Under the pieces are notes generated by a model. It was not told the DNA's origin, ran no database searches, and worked only from the letters and a program-made list of their open reading frames with translations. Both the position numbers and the translations under genes were made by a program. A stretch of 64,000 bases of DNA from Candidatus Mailhella excrementigallinarum (GTDB lineage: Bacteria > Desulfobacterota > Desulfovibrionia > Desulfovibrionales > Desulfovibrionaceae). Within the stretch, counting starts at the first letter, position 1. Each line of letters opens with the position of its first letter. Location: positions 24,939 to 88,938 of the forward strand of contig CALUUZ010000013.1 in assembly GCA_944324075.1 (NCBI GenBank), read 5' to 3'. Positions 24,887 through 34,255 of this stretch are shown here, in pieces.

Positions 24887-26488
24887 ATGAAGCACTGTTT
24901 CTGTTGTTCCCGGTTGTTTTTTGCTCTGGCTTGCGCGTCGACATATACGTTATGCGCAAATCTGCCGTATTACCGCATGCTTTTTTTCGGAAACGGGATT
25001 GTATGCGCGAAGGCTCTACTGTTATCTTTTGTTTATTCCTGCGCCATCTCGTATGGATTGTCGCTGTTCGGGAGACTGGGCAAGGTTCTTTTCGTTCTCC
25101 TGGCGTTTACGTCCGGGATAGTGCTCTATTTTTCACTCATGTATGGTTTTGCCCAGAACAAGGAGATGTTCGCCCTGCTCTGGAATACAAATCCGCATGA
25201 GGCACTGGGAGTATTCAGCCCGAAGCTTCTCCTCTTTGCCGGGGGAGGAGGAATCCTGGGAGGGCTGGCGGCGCGGAGCATGCCGGAGGAGCGACCCGGG
25301 CTGAGACATGGCGCGGAACTGATGGCTCTGGTCGTGATCTGCGCAATGGCCAGGCCTCTCCTGCCTGTGGAGCTGAAAGGGCGTCATCCGATGCCGCTGG
25401 GGTATCTTTCCCATTTCGGGCATGCCGTCAAGCAGCAATGGCGGATGCGCGACATGATCGCGGCGCGAAAAGAACTTCCCGGCCCTGTGGAGCGGGAAGC
25501 TGGGAGGAGCGGCCCCCTGTATGTCATTCTTGCCCTTGGCGAATCCCTGCGGGCTGATCATCTGGGGATTTACGGATACGGTCGGAATACAACTCCGCGC
25601 TCTGAAAAGCTGCCTCTGCTCGTCTTTGAAAGATGTTACAGCGCAGGGGCAGGAACAACGGAGTCCGTTACCCGGATGCTGACGCGGGCGACCATAGCCA
25701 GCCCGGAAGCCGCGCTGACGGAGCAATCGGTGATCAGCCTGTTTCGGCGGGCGGGGTTCCGCACTGTCTGGCTGACAAATCAGGGCTCCATGGCCACCGG
25801 GGAAACATGGGTTGCCTCAATCGCCAAAGAGTGCGAATTGTTCCGAACGCATCCTTCAGTCTATACCATAGGAGGGAAGTTGCAGGATGCCGACCTGCTG
25901 CCCATGCTGGACACGGTTTTGACCATGTCGCCGCAGGATACGCTGATTGTACTGCACAGTTTCGGCAGCCATCTCAATCCTGAAGATCGCTATGCCGACA
26001 TATTCCGTATTTTTTCTCCCGTGTGCGACAGATTCAGCGTAGCGGACTGCGCGGACGAGGAGCTTGTCAATTCCTATGACAACTCCGTACTTGCCACGGA
26101 TGCCTACTGGGCGGGGTTGACGGACAGGCTGAAAGGATTAAATGCGCTTCTCCTCATCACTTCTGATCATGGGGATCGTCTGCGCGGCAAATACCGCGGG
26201 CACAGCCCGGAGCTGATGGACAATCCGGCTCTGCGCTGGATTCCGTTCATGTTGTATGCGTCACCGTCAATCCGGCAGGATGCGCTGCTTTCCGGCAAGC
26301 TTGAACATGCGAAGGCCCTGCGGGATCAGCCGATTTCCCACGATATGCTGTTCCACTCCCTGCTGGGCTTTGCGGGGATTCACACTCCCGTTTATCAGGA
26401 AGATCTGGATCTGTTCAGCGGCAAGGCCCGACCGCACAGGGATCCGTTTGTCACTCTCACCGGCATGGAACAAACCTCGCCGCTGTAA
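24887..26488 (+). CDS. phosphoethanolamine transferase-like membrane sulfatase-fold protein
   Basis: A 533-residue protein of the EptA/YhjW/CptA group. The N-terminal 165 residues hold about five membrane helices; the rest is a periplasmic sulfatase-fold domain. Recognisable parts are LALGESLRADHLGIYGYGRN (about 213-232; metal-binding Glu), the nucleophile segment GAGTTESVTRML (about 254-265) whose threonine would be phosphoethanolaminylated, and TSDHGDRLRGKYRGHSPEL (about 423-441) with metal-binding Asp and His. Such enzymes decorate lipid A or core sugars, which affects resistance to cationic peptides. The usual GSHGPxYxxRYP motif is altered to FGSHLNPEDRY, so the acceptor may differ. The ribosome-binding site is weak. 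Confidence 0.78.
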   Translation: MKHCFCCSRLFFALACASTYTLCANLPYYRMLFFGNGIVCAKALLLSFVYSCAISYGLSLFGRLGKVLFVLLAFTSGIVLYFSLMYGFAQNKEMFALLWNTNPHEALGVFSPKLLLFAGGGGILGGLAARSMPEERPGLRHGAELMALVVICAMARPLLPVELKGRHPMPLGYLSHFGHAVKQQWRMRDMIAARKELPGPVEREAGRSGPLYVILALGESLRADHLGIYGYGRNTTPRSEKLPLLVFERCYSAGAGTTESVTRMLTRATIASPEAALTEQSVISLFRRAGFRTVWLTNQGSMATGETWVASIAKECELFRTHPSVYTIGGKLQDADLLPMLDTVLTMSPQDTLIVLHSFGSHLNPEDRYADIFRIFSPVCDRFSVADCADEELVNSYDNSVLATDAYWAGLTDRLKGLNALLLITSDHGDRLRGKYRGHSPELMDNPALRWIPFMLYASPSIRQDALLSGKLEHAKALRDQPISHDMLFHSLLGFAGIHTPVYQEDLDLFSGKARPHRDPFVTLTGMEQTSPL

Positions 26489-26600
26489 AGCATATTTTCA
26501 CGCCGAAACAGAGAATATATGGCGCAGGAAGCCCGTATGCTCCTGCGGTGAGCGATGCCGCCTTGTGCCGGTTCCGTGCGCGTGCCGCCTGTTCCCCTGT

Positions 26601-27101
26601 TCATTTCAGGAAGTGGTGCAGCAGCCAGCTGAACAGAGGGGCAAGAAGAACGACCGCATACAAACGCACCATCTGAAAAGCCATGACTGCCGGAGCCTGA
26701 TTTCCCATGTCCGAAGCCAGCCCTACCACGGCCTGAAGTCCTCCGGGGCTGGCTGCGAGCAGGGAACTGGCCGCGTCCATGCCGGTCTGACGGGAGATAA
26801 TCCATGAGGAAACAAATCCGGCCGCAATAAGAATAAAGGTGGAAAGCGTCATCAGACCGGCCATATTGCGTATTTCCGTCAGCGCCTGGGCTGTCAGCAT
26901 ATTGCCGACTGCCACGCCGATGGCGATTTGCGCGCAGATTTGAAAAAGCGGCGGGGTCTGTATGGATATGGTTCCGCTCAGCTTGAAGGCCAGCACAGCC
27001 ACAACCGCGCCGAGCATGGCTCCCCCCGGGATATGGAGAACGACGAAAAGGCTTCCTCCGACTGCTCCGCAAATGAGAAGGAGCAAAAACTGCATGGTCA
27101 T
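26601..27101 (-). CDS. AbrB-family (ammonia-monooxygenase-like) membrane protein, single module
   Basis: A 166-residue membrane protein with five or six helices. It matches one module of the membrane AbrB family (Pfam AbrB, often misnamed putative ammonia monooxygenase): GGSLFVVLHIPGGAMLGAVV near the start, and LLAASPGGLQAVVGLASDMG (about 120-139) with the family's P-G-G-x-x-x-M/V pattern. Typical members have two such modules in about 350 residues, so this is a half-length form that may work as a dimer. Function is unknown. An ATG with ggagg six bases upstream supports the start. It is convergent with the preceding transferase gene. Confidence 0.75.
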   Translation of the reverse strand: MTMQFLLLLICGAVGGSLFVVLHIPGGAMLGAVVAVLAFKLSGTISIQTPPLFQICAQIAIGVAVGNMLTAQALTEIRNMAGLMTLSTFILIAAGFVSSWIISRQTGMDAASSLLAASPGGLQAVVGLASDMGNQAPAVMAFQMVRLYAVVLLAPLFSWLLHHFLK

Positions 27102-27259
27102 AATCGGCCTCCGGGCTATCCTTTCAAGAAAACAATGGCACTCGAGTACATAGAGCTGATAATAAGAATTTTTGCCAGCATAGTTCCGGACAGCCCGAAC
27201 GGCAAGGCTGCCCTTGCATGCTGGTGACGCGCGCTGTATCGTAAAACCGCCATGTCAGT

Positions 27260-27385
27260 GATTTTCATCAAAAATTCCTTTATGGTTTGAAAGTTCCCTC
27301 TTCAGGGGGAAAAGAGTTCCTGACAAGAGGGCAAAGCCGATGAAATCCTTTTTCGCAGTTTCTCCCTTGCGGGAGGGATGAACCT
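27260..27385 (+). repeat. repeat family C, copy 1
   Basis: About 115 bases here match, at roughly three in four positions, the reverse complement of 29848-29960. Shared blocks include TTTTCATCAAAAA, TCCTTTATGG, GGGGAAAAGAGTTCCTG and AAGCCGATG. The copies form an inverted pair 2.5 kb apart. Frames across both are similar at protein level (IGFALLSGTLFPLK against IGFAVLAGTLFPMK), but neither has a ribosome-binding site. The remainder of the 27102-27479 gap shows no gene. Confidence 0.6.
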
Positions 27386-27479
27386 GCGCTCCCTGCCCGG
27401 GCGAAGCCAATCGGCGGATAGGACGACTGTGGATTGAAACATTGAAGTATTGACAAAATCCAGAATGGAGGATGAACCG

Positions 27480-27782
27480 ATGGGGGCTTGTTATGTTACG
27501 GCACATATCACGGCTTTTCCAGGCAAGGGCGAAGCACTGCGGGACGTCATGCGTGCGAATATTCCGCTGGTCCGGGCAGAAGACGGCTGCCTGCGCTATG
27601 ATTTGTTGTGCGCCGCGGATGATCCCGACTTTTTGATGTTCAATGAGCTTTGGAGGGATAGAGCGGCGCTTGATGCGCATCTGGCAAGTCCGCATATGCT
27701 GACGTACCGGGAAAAGTCTTCACCGCTTATTGCCGGACGGAAGCTTTATGTATGGAATGCCGTTGATGTCGGAACATATTAG
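27480..27782 (+). CDS. antibiotic biosynthesis monooxygenase (ABM) fold protein
   Basis: A 100-residue protein of the dimeric ferredoxin-like ABM family, related to YgiN and LsrG. It begins CYVTAHITAFPGKGEALRDV, has the EDGCLRYDLL strand (about 38-47), the FNELWRDRAALDAHLASPHM helix with its conserved W-x-x-x-x-x-x-x-H (about 60-79), and ends in a beta strand. Some members are quinol monooxygenases; others only bind hydrophobic ligands. The ATG at 27480 is chosen because ggagg lies eight bases upstream; a TTG and another ATG further up lack a site. It is convergent with bipA across a long palindrome. Confidence 0.82.
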   Translation: MGACYVTAHITAFPGKGEALRDVMRANIPLVRAEDGCLRYDLLCAADDPDFLMFNELWRDRAALDAHLASPHMLTYREKSSPLIAGRKLYVWNAVDVGTY

Positions 27783-27825
27783 GCTGTTTTGATTTGGAAC
27801 TGCTTTTTCAATCAGGCGTTGAAGG

Positions 27826-27869
27826 ATTTCGCCGTTGCAGTGCTCTGCAGAGCACTGCAACGGCGAAAT
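27826..27869. terminator. perfect 44-bp palindrome between convergent genes
   Basis: A mathematically perfect 44-base palindrome centred on tgca, with arms starting atttcgccgttgcag. It sits between the ends of the ABM gene (plus) and bipA (minus). As RNA it would give a hairpin of about 20 base pairs from either strand. Neither side has a good T run, so it may act as an unusual bidirectional terminator or as a DNA cruciform. Confidence 0.7.
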
Positions 27870-27913
27870 ATTCAAGAGTTATAACATTTCATGCTGCGGA
27901 GTCCACGTAAATG

Positions 27914-29773
27914 CTACAGGCGTTTTCTTCCTCCGCCCATCTGGTAGCGTTTTTGGGCGGAGAGTTCCGCCTTGCGCAGTCGGAAAGACTGTGGAGTCAC
28001 CTCCAGAAGTTCATCTTCCCTCAGGAAATTCAGAGCATGTTCCAGAGTCATGGGGCGAACCGGGGTAAGGATGATGTTTTCATCTTTGCCCGAGGCACGC
28101 AGATTGGTCAGTTTCTTTTCTTTGGTGGCGTTGACGTCGATATCATTATCGCGGTTGTGTTCGCCCACGATCATGCCTTCATAGACGGGGTCTCCCGGCA
28201 CGACGAAGAGACGTCCGCGAGGTTCGAGATTGTACAGGGCATACGCCACGGCGTTGCCTGCGCGATCCGCTACCAGCGACCCGGTGAGACGGGTGACAAA
28301 ATCGCCGCGCCAGGGCTCATAGCCGGAGAACGTGGAGTTCATGATGCCGGTACCCTTGGTGTCAGTGAGGAACTCGTCACGATACCCGATAAGTCCGCGC
28401 GAAGGCACTGAGAAAGTCAGGCGGATACGGCCGCTGCCGTGATTGATGCAGTTGAGCATGCGGCCCTTGCGGAACGCCAGTTTTTCCGTGACCACTCCCA
28501 TGAAGCTTTCATCGCAGTCCACACTCAGCTCTTCAATGGGTTCCATTTTTTCACCGTCGATATCCTTGACGATGACTTCCGGGCGGCCCACGGTCAGTTC
28601 GAACCCTTCACGCCGCATGGTTTCCACCAGAATGGCCATTTGAAATTCCCCACGCCCCTTGACCAGAAAGGCGTCCCGATCCTCGGTATCCTCCACGCGG
28701 ATGGAAACGTTGCGGAGAGCTTCGCGGTCAAGTCGCTCCCGAATTTTGCGGGCCTGAACGATTTTGCCTTCCCGCCCGGCCAGAGGAGAGGTGTTGATTC
28801 CGAAGCGCATGGCTACGGTGGGCTCATCCACATGGATACGGGGCAGAGCTTCGGGGGCTTCCTTGGTGCAGATGGTGTCGCCTATGGTGACATCCTCAAT
28901 CCCGGCCATCACAATAATATCGCCGGGTTGTGCCTCTTCCACGTCCTGCATGGCCTTGCCCTTGTATATCTGAATGCGGGTCGCCTTGAGCGGGCGTACC
29001 GCTCCGTCGGCGCCGATACAGGCAAGAGCATCCCTGGTGCGGGCTTCGCCGTTGAGAATGCGTCCTACAGCCAGACGGCCGAGATAGTCTGAGTAATCAA
29101 GATCCGCCACCAGCATCTGGAAGGGTTTGGAGGGATCATGGGAAGGGCCGGGAATGTATTTGAGAATGGCGTCAAACAGAGGTGCGAGATCCTTGCGCTC
29201 ATCATCCGGCTTGAGCATGGCGACGGCGTCACGGCCGATGGCGTACAGTACGGGAAACTCAAGTTGGCGATCATCCGCGCCAAGATCGATGAACAGATCG
29301 TAGACTTCGTTGAGCACTTCTTCCGGGCGGGCGTCCTTGCGATCGATTTTGTTGACTACCACAATGACGGGCAGGCCCAGCTCCAGCGCCTTGCGCAGAA
29401 CGAAACGGGTCTGGGGAAGGGGGCCTTCGGAAGAGTCCACCAGCAGGATTACCCCATCCACCATGGACAGAGCCCTTTCCACTTCCCCGCCGAAGTCGGC
29501 ATGACCGGGGGTATCGATAATATTGATGCGCACGCCTTTCCAGGTGACAGCACAGTTCTTGGCTGCAATGGTGATGCCGCGTTCACGCTCCAGCTCCATG
29601 CTGTCCATGATGCGGTCATCCACATGCTGATCGGCCCTGAACATGCCGCTCTGCCGGAACATGGCGTCGACAAGCGTGGTCTTGCCATGATCGACGTGAG
29701 CGATGATGGCGATATTGCGCAAAGATTCGTTGCGGGTGGAAGAAGTCACTGGTGTTATCCTTGTACTCTGCAT
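27914..29773 (-). CDS. typA: ribosome-associated GTPase BipA/TypA
   Basis: A 619-residue translational GTPase. G motifs are visible: AHVDHGKTT (P-loop, about 24-32), RGITI (switch I, about 65-69), [21 protein letters not shown] (G3, about 88 onwards) and NKID (about 143). The rest matches the EF-G-like domains and the BipA-specific C-terminal domain with [20 protein letters not shown]. BipA assists 50S assembly and growth under stress or cold. The extension of about 17 residues before the first strand ([17 protein letters not shown]) is not conserved in most homologues, and the site upstream is weak, so the true start could be internal. Confidence 0.95.
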   Translation of the reverse strand: MQSTRITPVTSSTRNESLRNIAIIAHVDHGKTTLVDAMFRQSGMFRADQHVDDRIMDSMELERERGITIAAKNCAVTWKGVRINIIDTPGHADFGGEVERALSMVDGVILLVDSSEGPLPQTRFVLRKALELGLPVIVVVNKIDRKDARPEEVLNEVYDLFIDLGADDRQLEFPVLYAIGRDAVAMLKPDDERKDLAPLFDAILKYIPGPSHDPSKPFQMLVADLDYSDYLGRLAVGRILNGEARTRDALACIGADGAVRPLKATRIQIYKGKAMQDVEEAQPGDIIVMAGIEDVTIGDTICTKEAPEALPRIHVDEPTVAMRFGINTSPLAGREGKIVQARKIRERLDREALRNVSIRVEDTEDRDAFLVKGRGEFQMAILVETMRREGFELTVGRPEVIVKDIDGEKMEPIEELSVDCDESFMGVVTEKLAFRKGRMLNCINHGSGRIRLTFSVPSRGLIGYRDEFLTDTKGTGIMNSTFSGYEPWRGDFVTRLTGSLVADRAGNAVAYALYNLEPRGRLFVVPGDPVYEGMIVGEHNRDNDIDVNATKEKKLTNLRASGKDENIILTPVRPMTLEHALNFLREDELLEVTPQSFRLRKAELSAQKRYQMGGGRKRL

Positions 29774-29795
29774 AGTTATGTTTCAACCCCCGGTC

Positions 29796-29960
29796 GTCCC
29801 CATCCGCCGGCTGAGTTCGCAGCCGGCGGATGGGGACGTATGGATTGCCTCTCCCTCAGGGGAGGTCGCAAAAAAGGGGCGCATCGGCTTCGCCGTCTTG
29901 GCAGGAACTCTTTTCCCCATGAAGGGAACACTCAATCCATAAAGGATTTTTTTGATGAAA
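29796..29960 (-). repeat. repeat family C, copy 2, with adjacent hairpin
   Basis: The minus strand of 29848-29960 matches copy 1 (27260-27385). Next to it, 29796-29837 is a 17-base-pair hairpin (arms gtccccatccgccggct) with an eight-base loop and no T run. Together they occupy the first 190 bases upstream of bipA. Confidence 0.6.
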
Positions 29961-30642
29961 AAACGGAAAATATCATAAATAATATGGAAGGTGCTGTCCA
30001 GCAGAAGAGTGCCGCCTTCCGGGCGGGAGGGATGCCGTCAGAGCAGAGCATCCGGAGCACACAGGCATCGTCTGCTTATCCGAGCGCTGTTAACGAGAAT
30101 TCTTTGGAAGTGAAAGCAGATAGTTGCTGCCTTGTCTCTGCTGTCGCCATTCGCAAGTCTTCTTCGTCGCCTGACGACTGCCGCTCGTCAGCGTGAAATG
30201 CGGGTTGCCCTTGCGGCCATGTTTAAATAGAGCCGTTATGGAAAGCTCTTTTCAAGTTTATGGTTGATAAGGAGAATCATGCTCCTTTAACCGCCGGAGG
30301 CGCGAGCGTCAGCGAGCTTTGAGCGACGCCCCCGCCGCATGAGCATGCGGCACGGAGGGGGGCGAGGAGCGGTCGAATGTCTCGCGAAGCGCGGTCGAGA
30401 GCGGCAAAGCCGCGCGAGACGAACGTCGTCAGCCGTTGCCGGAGGCCTTTCACCGCGCCGGAAGTGCGGTTGCCTTCACGGCAGCGAATGCTGCCGCTGA
30501 AACCGGGGCAGAAGAACGCCCACTGACTGCTGCATCAGCCAGAAATTTTTTGACACAGCCTTATGAAAAAGGGCCGCCGGAAAACGCCCCTGCCGGGAAA
30601 TTGAAATATCCCGGAAATTCACGCTGATTCGTCAGAGTCTTC
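29961..30642. repeat. gene-free region with degraded family B repeat
   Basis: This stretch before the motA promoter has no credible gene. A degraded family B copy runs from about 30285 to 30530: TAACCGCCGGAGGCGCGAGCG, then a CCGCATGAGCATGCGGCACGGAGG hairpin block, and CCTTCACGGCAGCGAATGCTGCCG. A second fragment of similar character may lie at about 30100-30225. The terminal repeats are not recognisable. Confidence 0.5.
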
Positions 30643-30671
30643 TTGCCGTCGGGCGTTCATGTTGCTACAAT
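30643..30671 (+). promoter_or_regulatory. sigma-70-like promoter for motA-motB-pilZ
   Basis: TTGCCG and TACAAT are separated by 17 bases. The predicted start is near 30678, giving a leader of about 50 nt before motA. Confidence 0.5.
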
Positions 30672-30729
30672 ATGCCTCTGGGGAATGATTCGGAATGGGG
30701 AATTATTACAGACAAGGTGAAGCGACGCT

Positions 30730-31485
30730 ATGGATTTCGGCACACTGATAGGCATCCTCGTTGGTTTTGGCCTGGTTATCGGTTCCATTGCCATGGGGCC
30801 GGAGCCGATGGGCTTTCTTGATTTGCCAAGCTGCATGATTGTATTCGGCGGAGTTTTTGCCGCCACGCTCATCAGTTTTCCGCTGGAGGAGGTTGTTCAG
30901 GCGTTCAAGGCGTCCGCCAAGACCTTTTCCAGCAAGCGCACGAAACCGGAAGATGTTGTGGATACCATGATCCAGGTGGCAGAGATTTCCCGGCGGGAAG
31001 GGCTGCTTGCGCTGGAACGTGTGCAGACGGATAACAGAGTGTTGAAAAAGGCTCTTCAGCTTATAGCCGACAGCGCTGAGCCTTCCCTGATCCATGATAC
31101 CATGGCGCTTGAAATCGTCTCCATGAAGCGCCGGCACGGCATCAGCATCGCTGTCCTTACCAAGATGGGCGGGCTGGGACCCGCCTTCGGGATGATCGGC
31201 ACGCTGATCGGTCTGGTGCAGATGCTCACCCAGCTTTCCGATCCGACAAAACTGGGGCCGGCCATGGCCGTAGCCATTATCACCACGTTCTATGGCTCAC
31301 TGCTTGCCAACGTCATTTTCAACCCTCTGGCGGCCAAGCTGCAATCCCGCAGCGAGCAGGAAGTACTTAATCTCAAGATAATTTTTGAAGGGGCGAAATC
31401 CATTCTGGAGAACAATAACCCCCGGCTCGTGTATGAAAAGCTGGCTTCTTTCCTGCCGCCCAAAGTCAGAAAGGTGGATGCCTAG
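30730..31485 (+). CDS. motA: flagellar motor stator protein MotA/PomA
   Basis: A 251-residue protein with four predicted membrane helices (about 5-22, 34-53, 150-170, 180-202), the MotA/PomA topology, and a cytoplasmic loop between the second and third (EEVVQAF ... MKRRHG). The helix pair around GPAFGMIGTLIGLVQML and GPAMAVAIITTFYGSLLAN carries the conserved prolines (Pro153-, Pro178-type positions) that couple ion flow to torque. With MotB it forms the ion channel of the flagellar stator. Overall shape is closer to PomA (about 250) than to E. coli MotA (295). The stop is immediately followed by the motB start. Confidence 0.93.
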   Translation: MDFGTLIGILVGFGLVIGSIAMGPEPMGFLDLPSCMIVFGGVFAATLISFPLEEVVQAFKASAKTFSSKRTKPEDVVDTMIQVAEISRREGLLALERVQTDNRVLKKALQLIADSAEPSLIHDTMALEIVSMKRRHGISIAVLTKMGGLGPAFGMIGTLIGLVQMLTQLSDPTKLGPAMAVAIITTFYGSLLANVIFNPLAAKLQSRSEQEVLNLKIIFEGAKSILENNNPRLVYEKLASFLPPKVRKVDA

Positions 31486-32238
31486 ATGAGCGATATCGAC
31501 GACGATGAGAGCAGCAAGCAGGAAGTTGATGAAAGTTGGATGGGGACATTCTCCGATTTATGTCTTTTACTTTTGACGTTTTTCATCCTGCTTTGTTCCA
31601 TGTCCACCATTGAGGTTATCAAGTTCAAAAGCGTGTTCGGCTCCATGCGCGAGACGTTCGGCGGCATCCGGACGGAGGATCTCGAGTCCGGCGCGACGCA
31701 CGATTCCATGAGCAAGTCCGAACAGGAGGAGCAGTCCATACAGCAGTTCCTGCGGGTTCGGGAAGAGCTGATGGAAGCTCAGCGACGCTCGTACAATGAA
31801 ATTCGCAGCTTTATCACCACCAAGGGGATGGAGGGTGAGGTCAGCGCGGTATTTGATGAGGGGGTCATTACCCTGACTGTTCCCGCGTCTGTGCTGTTCG
31901 CCCGGGGAGAGGAAGAGCTTTCTCCGCAGGCTGAACCGGCGCTGCGTTCACTTCTGCATATTTTCATGGAAGAGCGGGATCAGAATATCAATATCAAGGG
32001 GTATACCGACAATTCGCCCGTTCCGCAGGGTAAACGCTATAAGAACAACTGGGAACTCTCGGCCCTGCGCGCGGTGAACGTGTTGCGCTGGTTTGTGAAC
32101 GAGGGGGTGCCTATCGTGCGGCTGACTGCTACGGGTATGGGCGATCTTAATCCTCTCTTTCCCAATGATACACCGGAGAATCAGGCACGGAACCGGCGGG
32201 TGGAGTTTACGCTTGAGCGTCAAGTGAGGGCAAAATGA
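31486..32238 (+). CDS. motB: flagellar motor stator protein MotB
   Basis: A 250-residue stator subunit. A single membrane helix (about 21-43, FSDLCLLLLTFFILLCSMST) contains Asp24, the ion-binding aspartate equivalent to E. coli MotB Asp32. The C-terminal half is an OmpA-like peptidoglycan-binding domain (about 125-245), with INIKGYTDNSPV, NNWELSALRAVNVLRWF and the final NRRVEFTLE. The start follows the motA stop with no gap, and the stop overlaps the pilZ ATG by four bases (atga), so the three are translationally linked. Confidence 0.94.
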   Translation: MSDIDDDESSKQEVDESWMGTFSDLCLLLLTFFILLCSMSTIEVIKFKSVFGSMRETFGGIRTEDLESGATHDSMSKSEQEEQSIQQFLRVREELMEAQRRSYNEIRSFITTKGMEGEVSAVFDEGVITLTVPASVLFARGEEELSPQAEPALRSLLHIFMEERDQNINIKGYTDNSPVPQGKRYKNNWELSALRAVNVLRWFVNEGVPIVRLTATGMGDLNPLFPNDTPENQARNRRVEFTLERQVRAK

Positions 32239-32723
32239 GCGACGAGGATTTCAGCACTGACCTGTCATTTTCCCTGCCGGAGGAGTATTCCTCGGAAAAA
32301 CGCAGGGCCAGTGTACGCGTCAGGCCCATGGGAATGCGGGTACGCCTGACGGGCAGAGATGAGGTCTCCTTTTTTGAGGTGGATGATATAAGCGCAGGAG
32401 GGCTGCACATGAAATCTCCTGCACGGCTGTTTGCCGCGGGCCAGAACATCGTTCTGGACATTTTTGTCCTTGATCGCTGCTGTATAGGCGCGCTTAAGGC
32501 CCGTATCGTACGCTCCACCGAAAACGGCTGTGCGGTCGCGTTTGAGACGCTTTCCCGCGATCAGGAATTGAGGCTGGACAAAATCGTTCTTGAAATGCAA
32601 AAAAGGGCTATCGCGCAGCTCAAAAAAGAGCAGCAGGAAAAAGAAGCCCGCCGCGCGCGGGAAGAGGTCGCTTCCGCGGAATGCGATCCTTCCGATGTCA
32701 ACTGCCTGAATATCAAGCTCTAG
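32235..32723 (+). CDS. PilZ-domain c-di-GMP-binding protein
   Basis: A 162-residue protein with one PilZ domain (about residues 17-110). The c-di-GMP-binding signatures are both present: RRASVRVR (about 19-26; R-x-x-x-R) and DDISAGGLHM (about 45-54; D/N-x-S-x-x-G). The remaining third is a charged helix (KKEQQEKEARRAREE). Because it overlaps motB it may adjust motor function in response to c-di-GMP, as YcgR does (inference). Its TAG stop is followed by AGCGTTCC, similar to a family A end, but no full element follows. Confidence 0.85.
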   Translation: MSDEDFSTDLSFSLPEEYSSEKRRASVRVRPMGMRVRLTGRDEVSFFEVDDISAGGLHMKSPARLFAAGQNIVLDIFVLDRCCIGALKARIVRSTENGCAVAFETLSRDQELRLDKIVLEMQKRAIAQLKKEQQEKEARRAREEVASAECDPSDVNCLNIKL

Positions 32724-32780
32724 AGCGTTCCATGGGCCGCCCGTCCGTGGAACGCGCGGACGGGAAACCTCCAAGAAGGG

Positions 32781-34208
32781 ATGCTCGTGGAAAACAACCA
32801 CAAGGTTCTTATCGCCAATCGCGGCGAGATAGCCGTCAGGATCATGAAAGCCTGCCGGAAACTGGGTCTGGAATTTGTCAGTGTTTACACAGCGGAAGAT
32901 TCGTCTTCCGGTCATGTACGCCTCGCGCGGGAAACAGGCGGCCCCAAAAGTCTGTACCGCATTTCCTCGTATCATGATGCCAACGAACTGCTCAGCGTTG
33001 CCGATGATGCCGGAGCCACGGCTGTTCACCCGGGCTATGGATTCTTTGCCGAAGATTTCCGTTTCGCCCGCCGCGTGACCGAGCGCAGCCGTCCTCTTAT
33101 TTTCATAGGACCTTCCTGGCGTGTCATTCGGGAGCTGGGTGACAAAATCAATACCAAACGCCTGGCGCGCAGCCTTGGAGTCCCTACGGTACCTGGTTCC
33201 GACCGTCCTATTTATGATGAACTGGAAGCGGAAAAGGTGGCGCGCACGCTGTTTGACTTCCAGCTTCAGCAGGGGGTGGCCAGGCCTCTGGTGCTGGTCA
33301 AGGCATCCGCCGGGGGCGGCGGTATGGGTATTGAAGAAGTGCGGGACGTGGATCTCTTCCGCTCCGTGTATCGCCGTATCCGCAACTACGCCATGCGTCA
33401 GTTCAAGGATGAAGGCGTGCTTATCGAGCAGCGCATCAGGGACTTCAATCATCTTGAAGTCCAGATCGTGTCGGATCGCAGCGGAAAGAATCCTGTTCAT
33501 TTCGGCACCAGAAACTGTTCGATTCAGTCCACGGGCCTCCAGAAGCGGGTAGAGGTCGCTCCGGGCTTTGATCCTTCTTCCGTCCATTACGACTTTGACG
33601 CTGCCAGAGTGCTTGAGGATATTACCGGCCATGCGCTCGCCATGGCCCGGAAGGTGGGATATGACAACGTGGGCACCTGGGAATGGATCGTGACCAGGGA
33701 CGGACATCCCTATCTGATGGAAGTGAATACCCGGATTCAGGTGGAAAACGGCGTTTCCGCCTCCATTGCGCGGGTAAACGGGGAGAAGGTGGATCTCATT
33801 GCCGAGCAGATCCGCGTGGGGTTGGGCGAGCCGCTCGGCTACACGCAGGAAGATGTCACCTTTGAAGGGGTGGGCGTGGAATACCGCATTATCGCGGAGG
33901 ATCCTTCTGCCAACTTCACGCCCTGGGTTGGCAATATCGAGAGATTTTCCTGGGAAGAACATCCCTGGCTTTCCATGCATACTCATTTGCCGCCCCTGTC
34001 GCCCGAGGCCCCGTATGCCATTCCCACCGAATTCGATCCCAACCTCGCGCTGGCGATTATCTGGGGAAAAGATCTGAATGAGGTCAGGGAACGCGGCATG
34101 GATTTTCTTGAACATCTTGTGCTTGAGGGCCGTAACGGCAAAAGTGAAGGCCTGAAGTCGGATGTGGAGTTTCTCAAGCAGAACACGGCGCGCATGCTGC
34201 GCTTTTAA
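32781..34208 (+). CDS. biotin carboxylase subunit of acyl-CoA carboxylase
   Basis: A 475-residue ATP-grasp enzyme that carboxylates biotin. It opens with KVLIANRGEIAVRIMKACRK (about 8-27). The glycine-rich loop is KASAGGGGMGIEEV (about 174-187; the usual GGGGRGM has Met for Arg). Catalytic residues lie in EVNTRIQVE (about 314-322) and the histidine region HLEVQIVSD (about 229). It is slightly longer than AccC (449). The annotated ATG sits very close to an aagaagg site; a GTG two codons later (32787) has better spacing and may be the real start. It is followed by the carboxyltransferase and biotin carrier genes. Confidence 0.9.
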   Translation: MLVENNHKVLIANRGEIAVRIMKACRKLGLEFVSVYTAEDSSSGHVRLARETGGPKSLYRISSYHDANELLSVADDAGATAVHPGYGFFAEDFRFARRVTERSRPLIFIGPSWRVIRELGDKINTKRLARSLGVPTVPGSDRPIYDELEAEKVARTLFDFQLQQGVARPLVLVKASAGGGGMGIEEVRDVDLFRSVYRRIRNYAMRQFKDEGVLIEQRIRDFNHLEVQIVSDRSGKNPVHFGTRNCSIQSTGLQKRVEVAPGFDPSSVHYDFDAARVLEDITGHALAMARKVGYDNVGTWEWIVTRDGHPYLMEVNTRIQVENGVSASIARVNGEKVDLIAEQIRVGLGEPLGYTQEDVTFEGVGVEYRIIAEDPSANFTPWVGNIERFSWEEHPWLSMHTHLPPLSPEAPYAIPTEFDPNLALAIIWGKDLNEVRERGMDFLEHLVLEGRNGKSEGLKSDVEFLKQNTARMLRF

Positions 34209-34255
34209 CATTTCGGAAAGACCGGCGGCGTCCGGCTTTCCCGCAGGATAGAATT

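Noticed and set aside
27260..27385. Small protein gene in repeat family C (GTLFP peptide)
   Set aside because: Peptide similarity exists between the copies, but neither has a start with a ribosome-binding site, and one frame is interrupted after the shared segment. It is kept as a repeat.
29796..29837. Terminator for a plus-strand gene upstream of bipA
   Set aside because: The hairpin is strong, but there is no plus-strand gene before it and no T run after it; it is better seen as part of the repeat.
32721..32765. Family A element at the pilZ stop codon
   Set aside because: Only TAGAGCGTTCC matches; the rest is a short unrelated hairpin (gcgttcc/ggaacgc), and none of the internal blocks is present.
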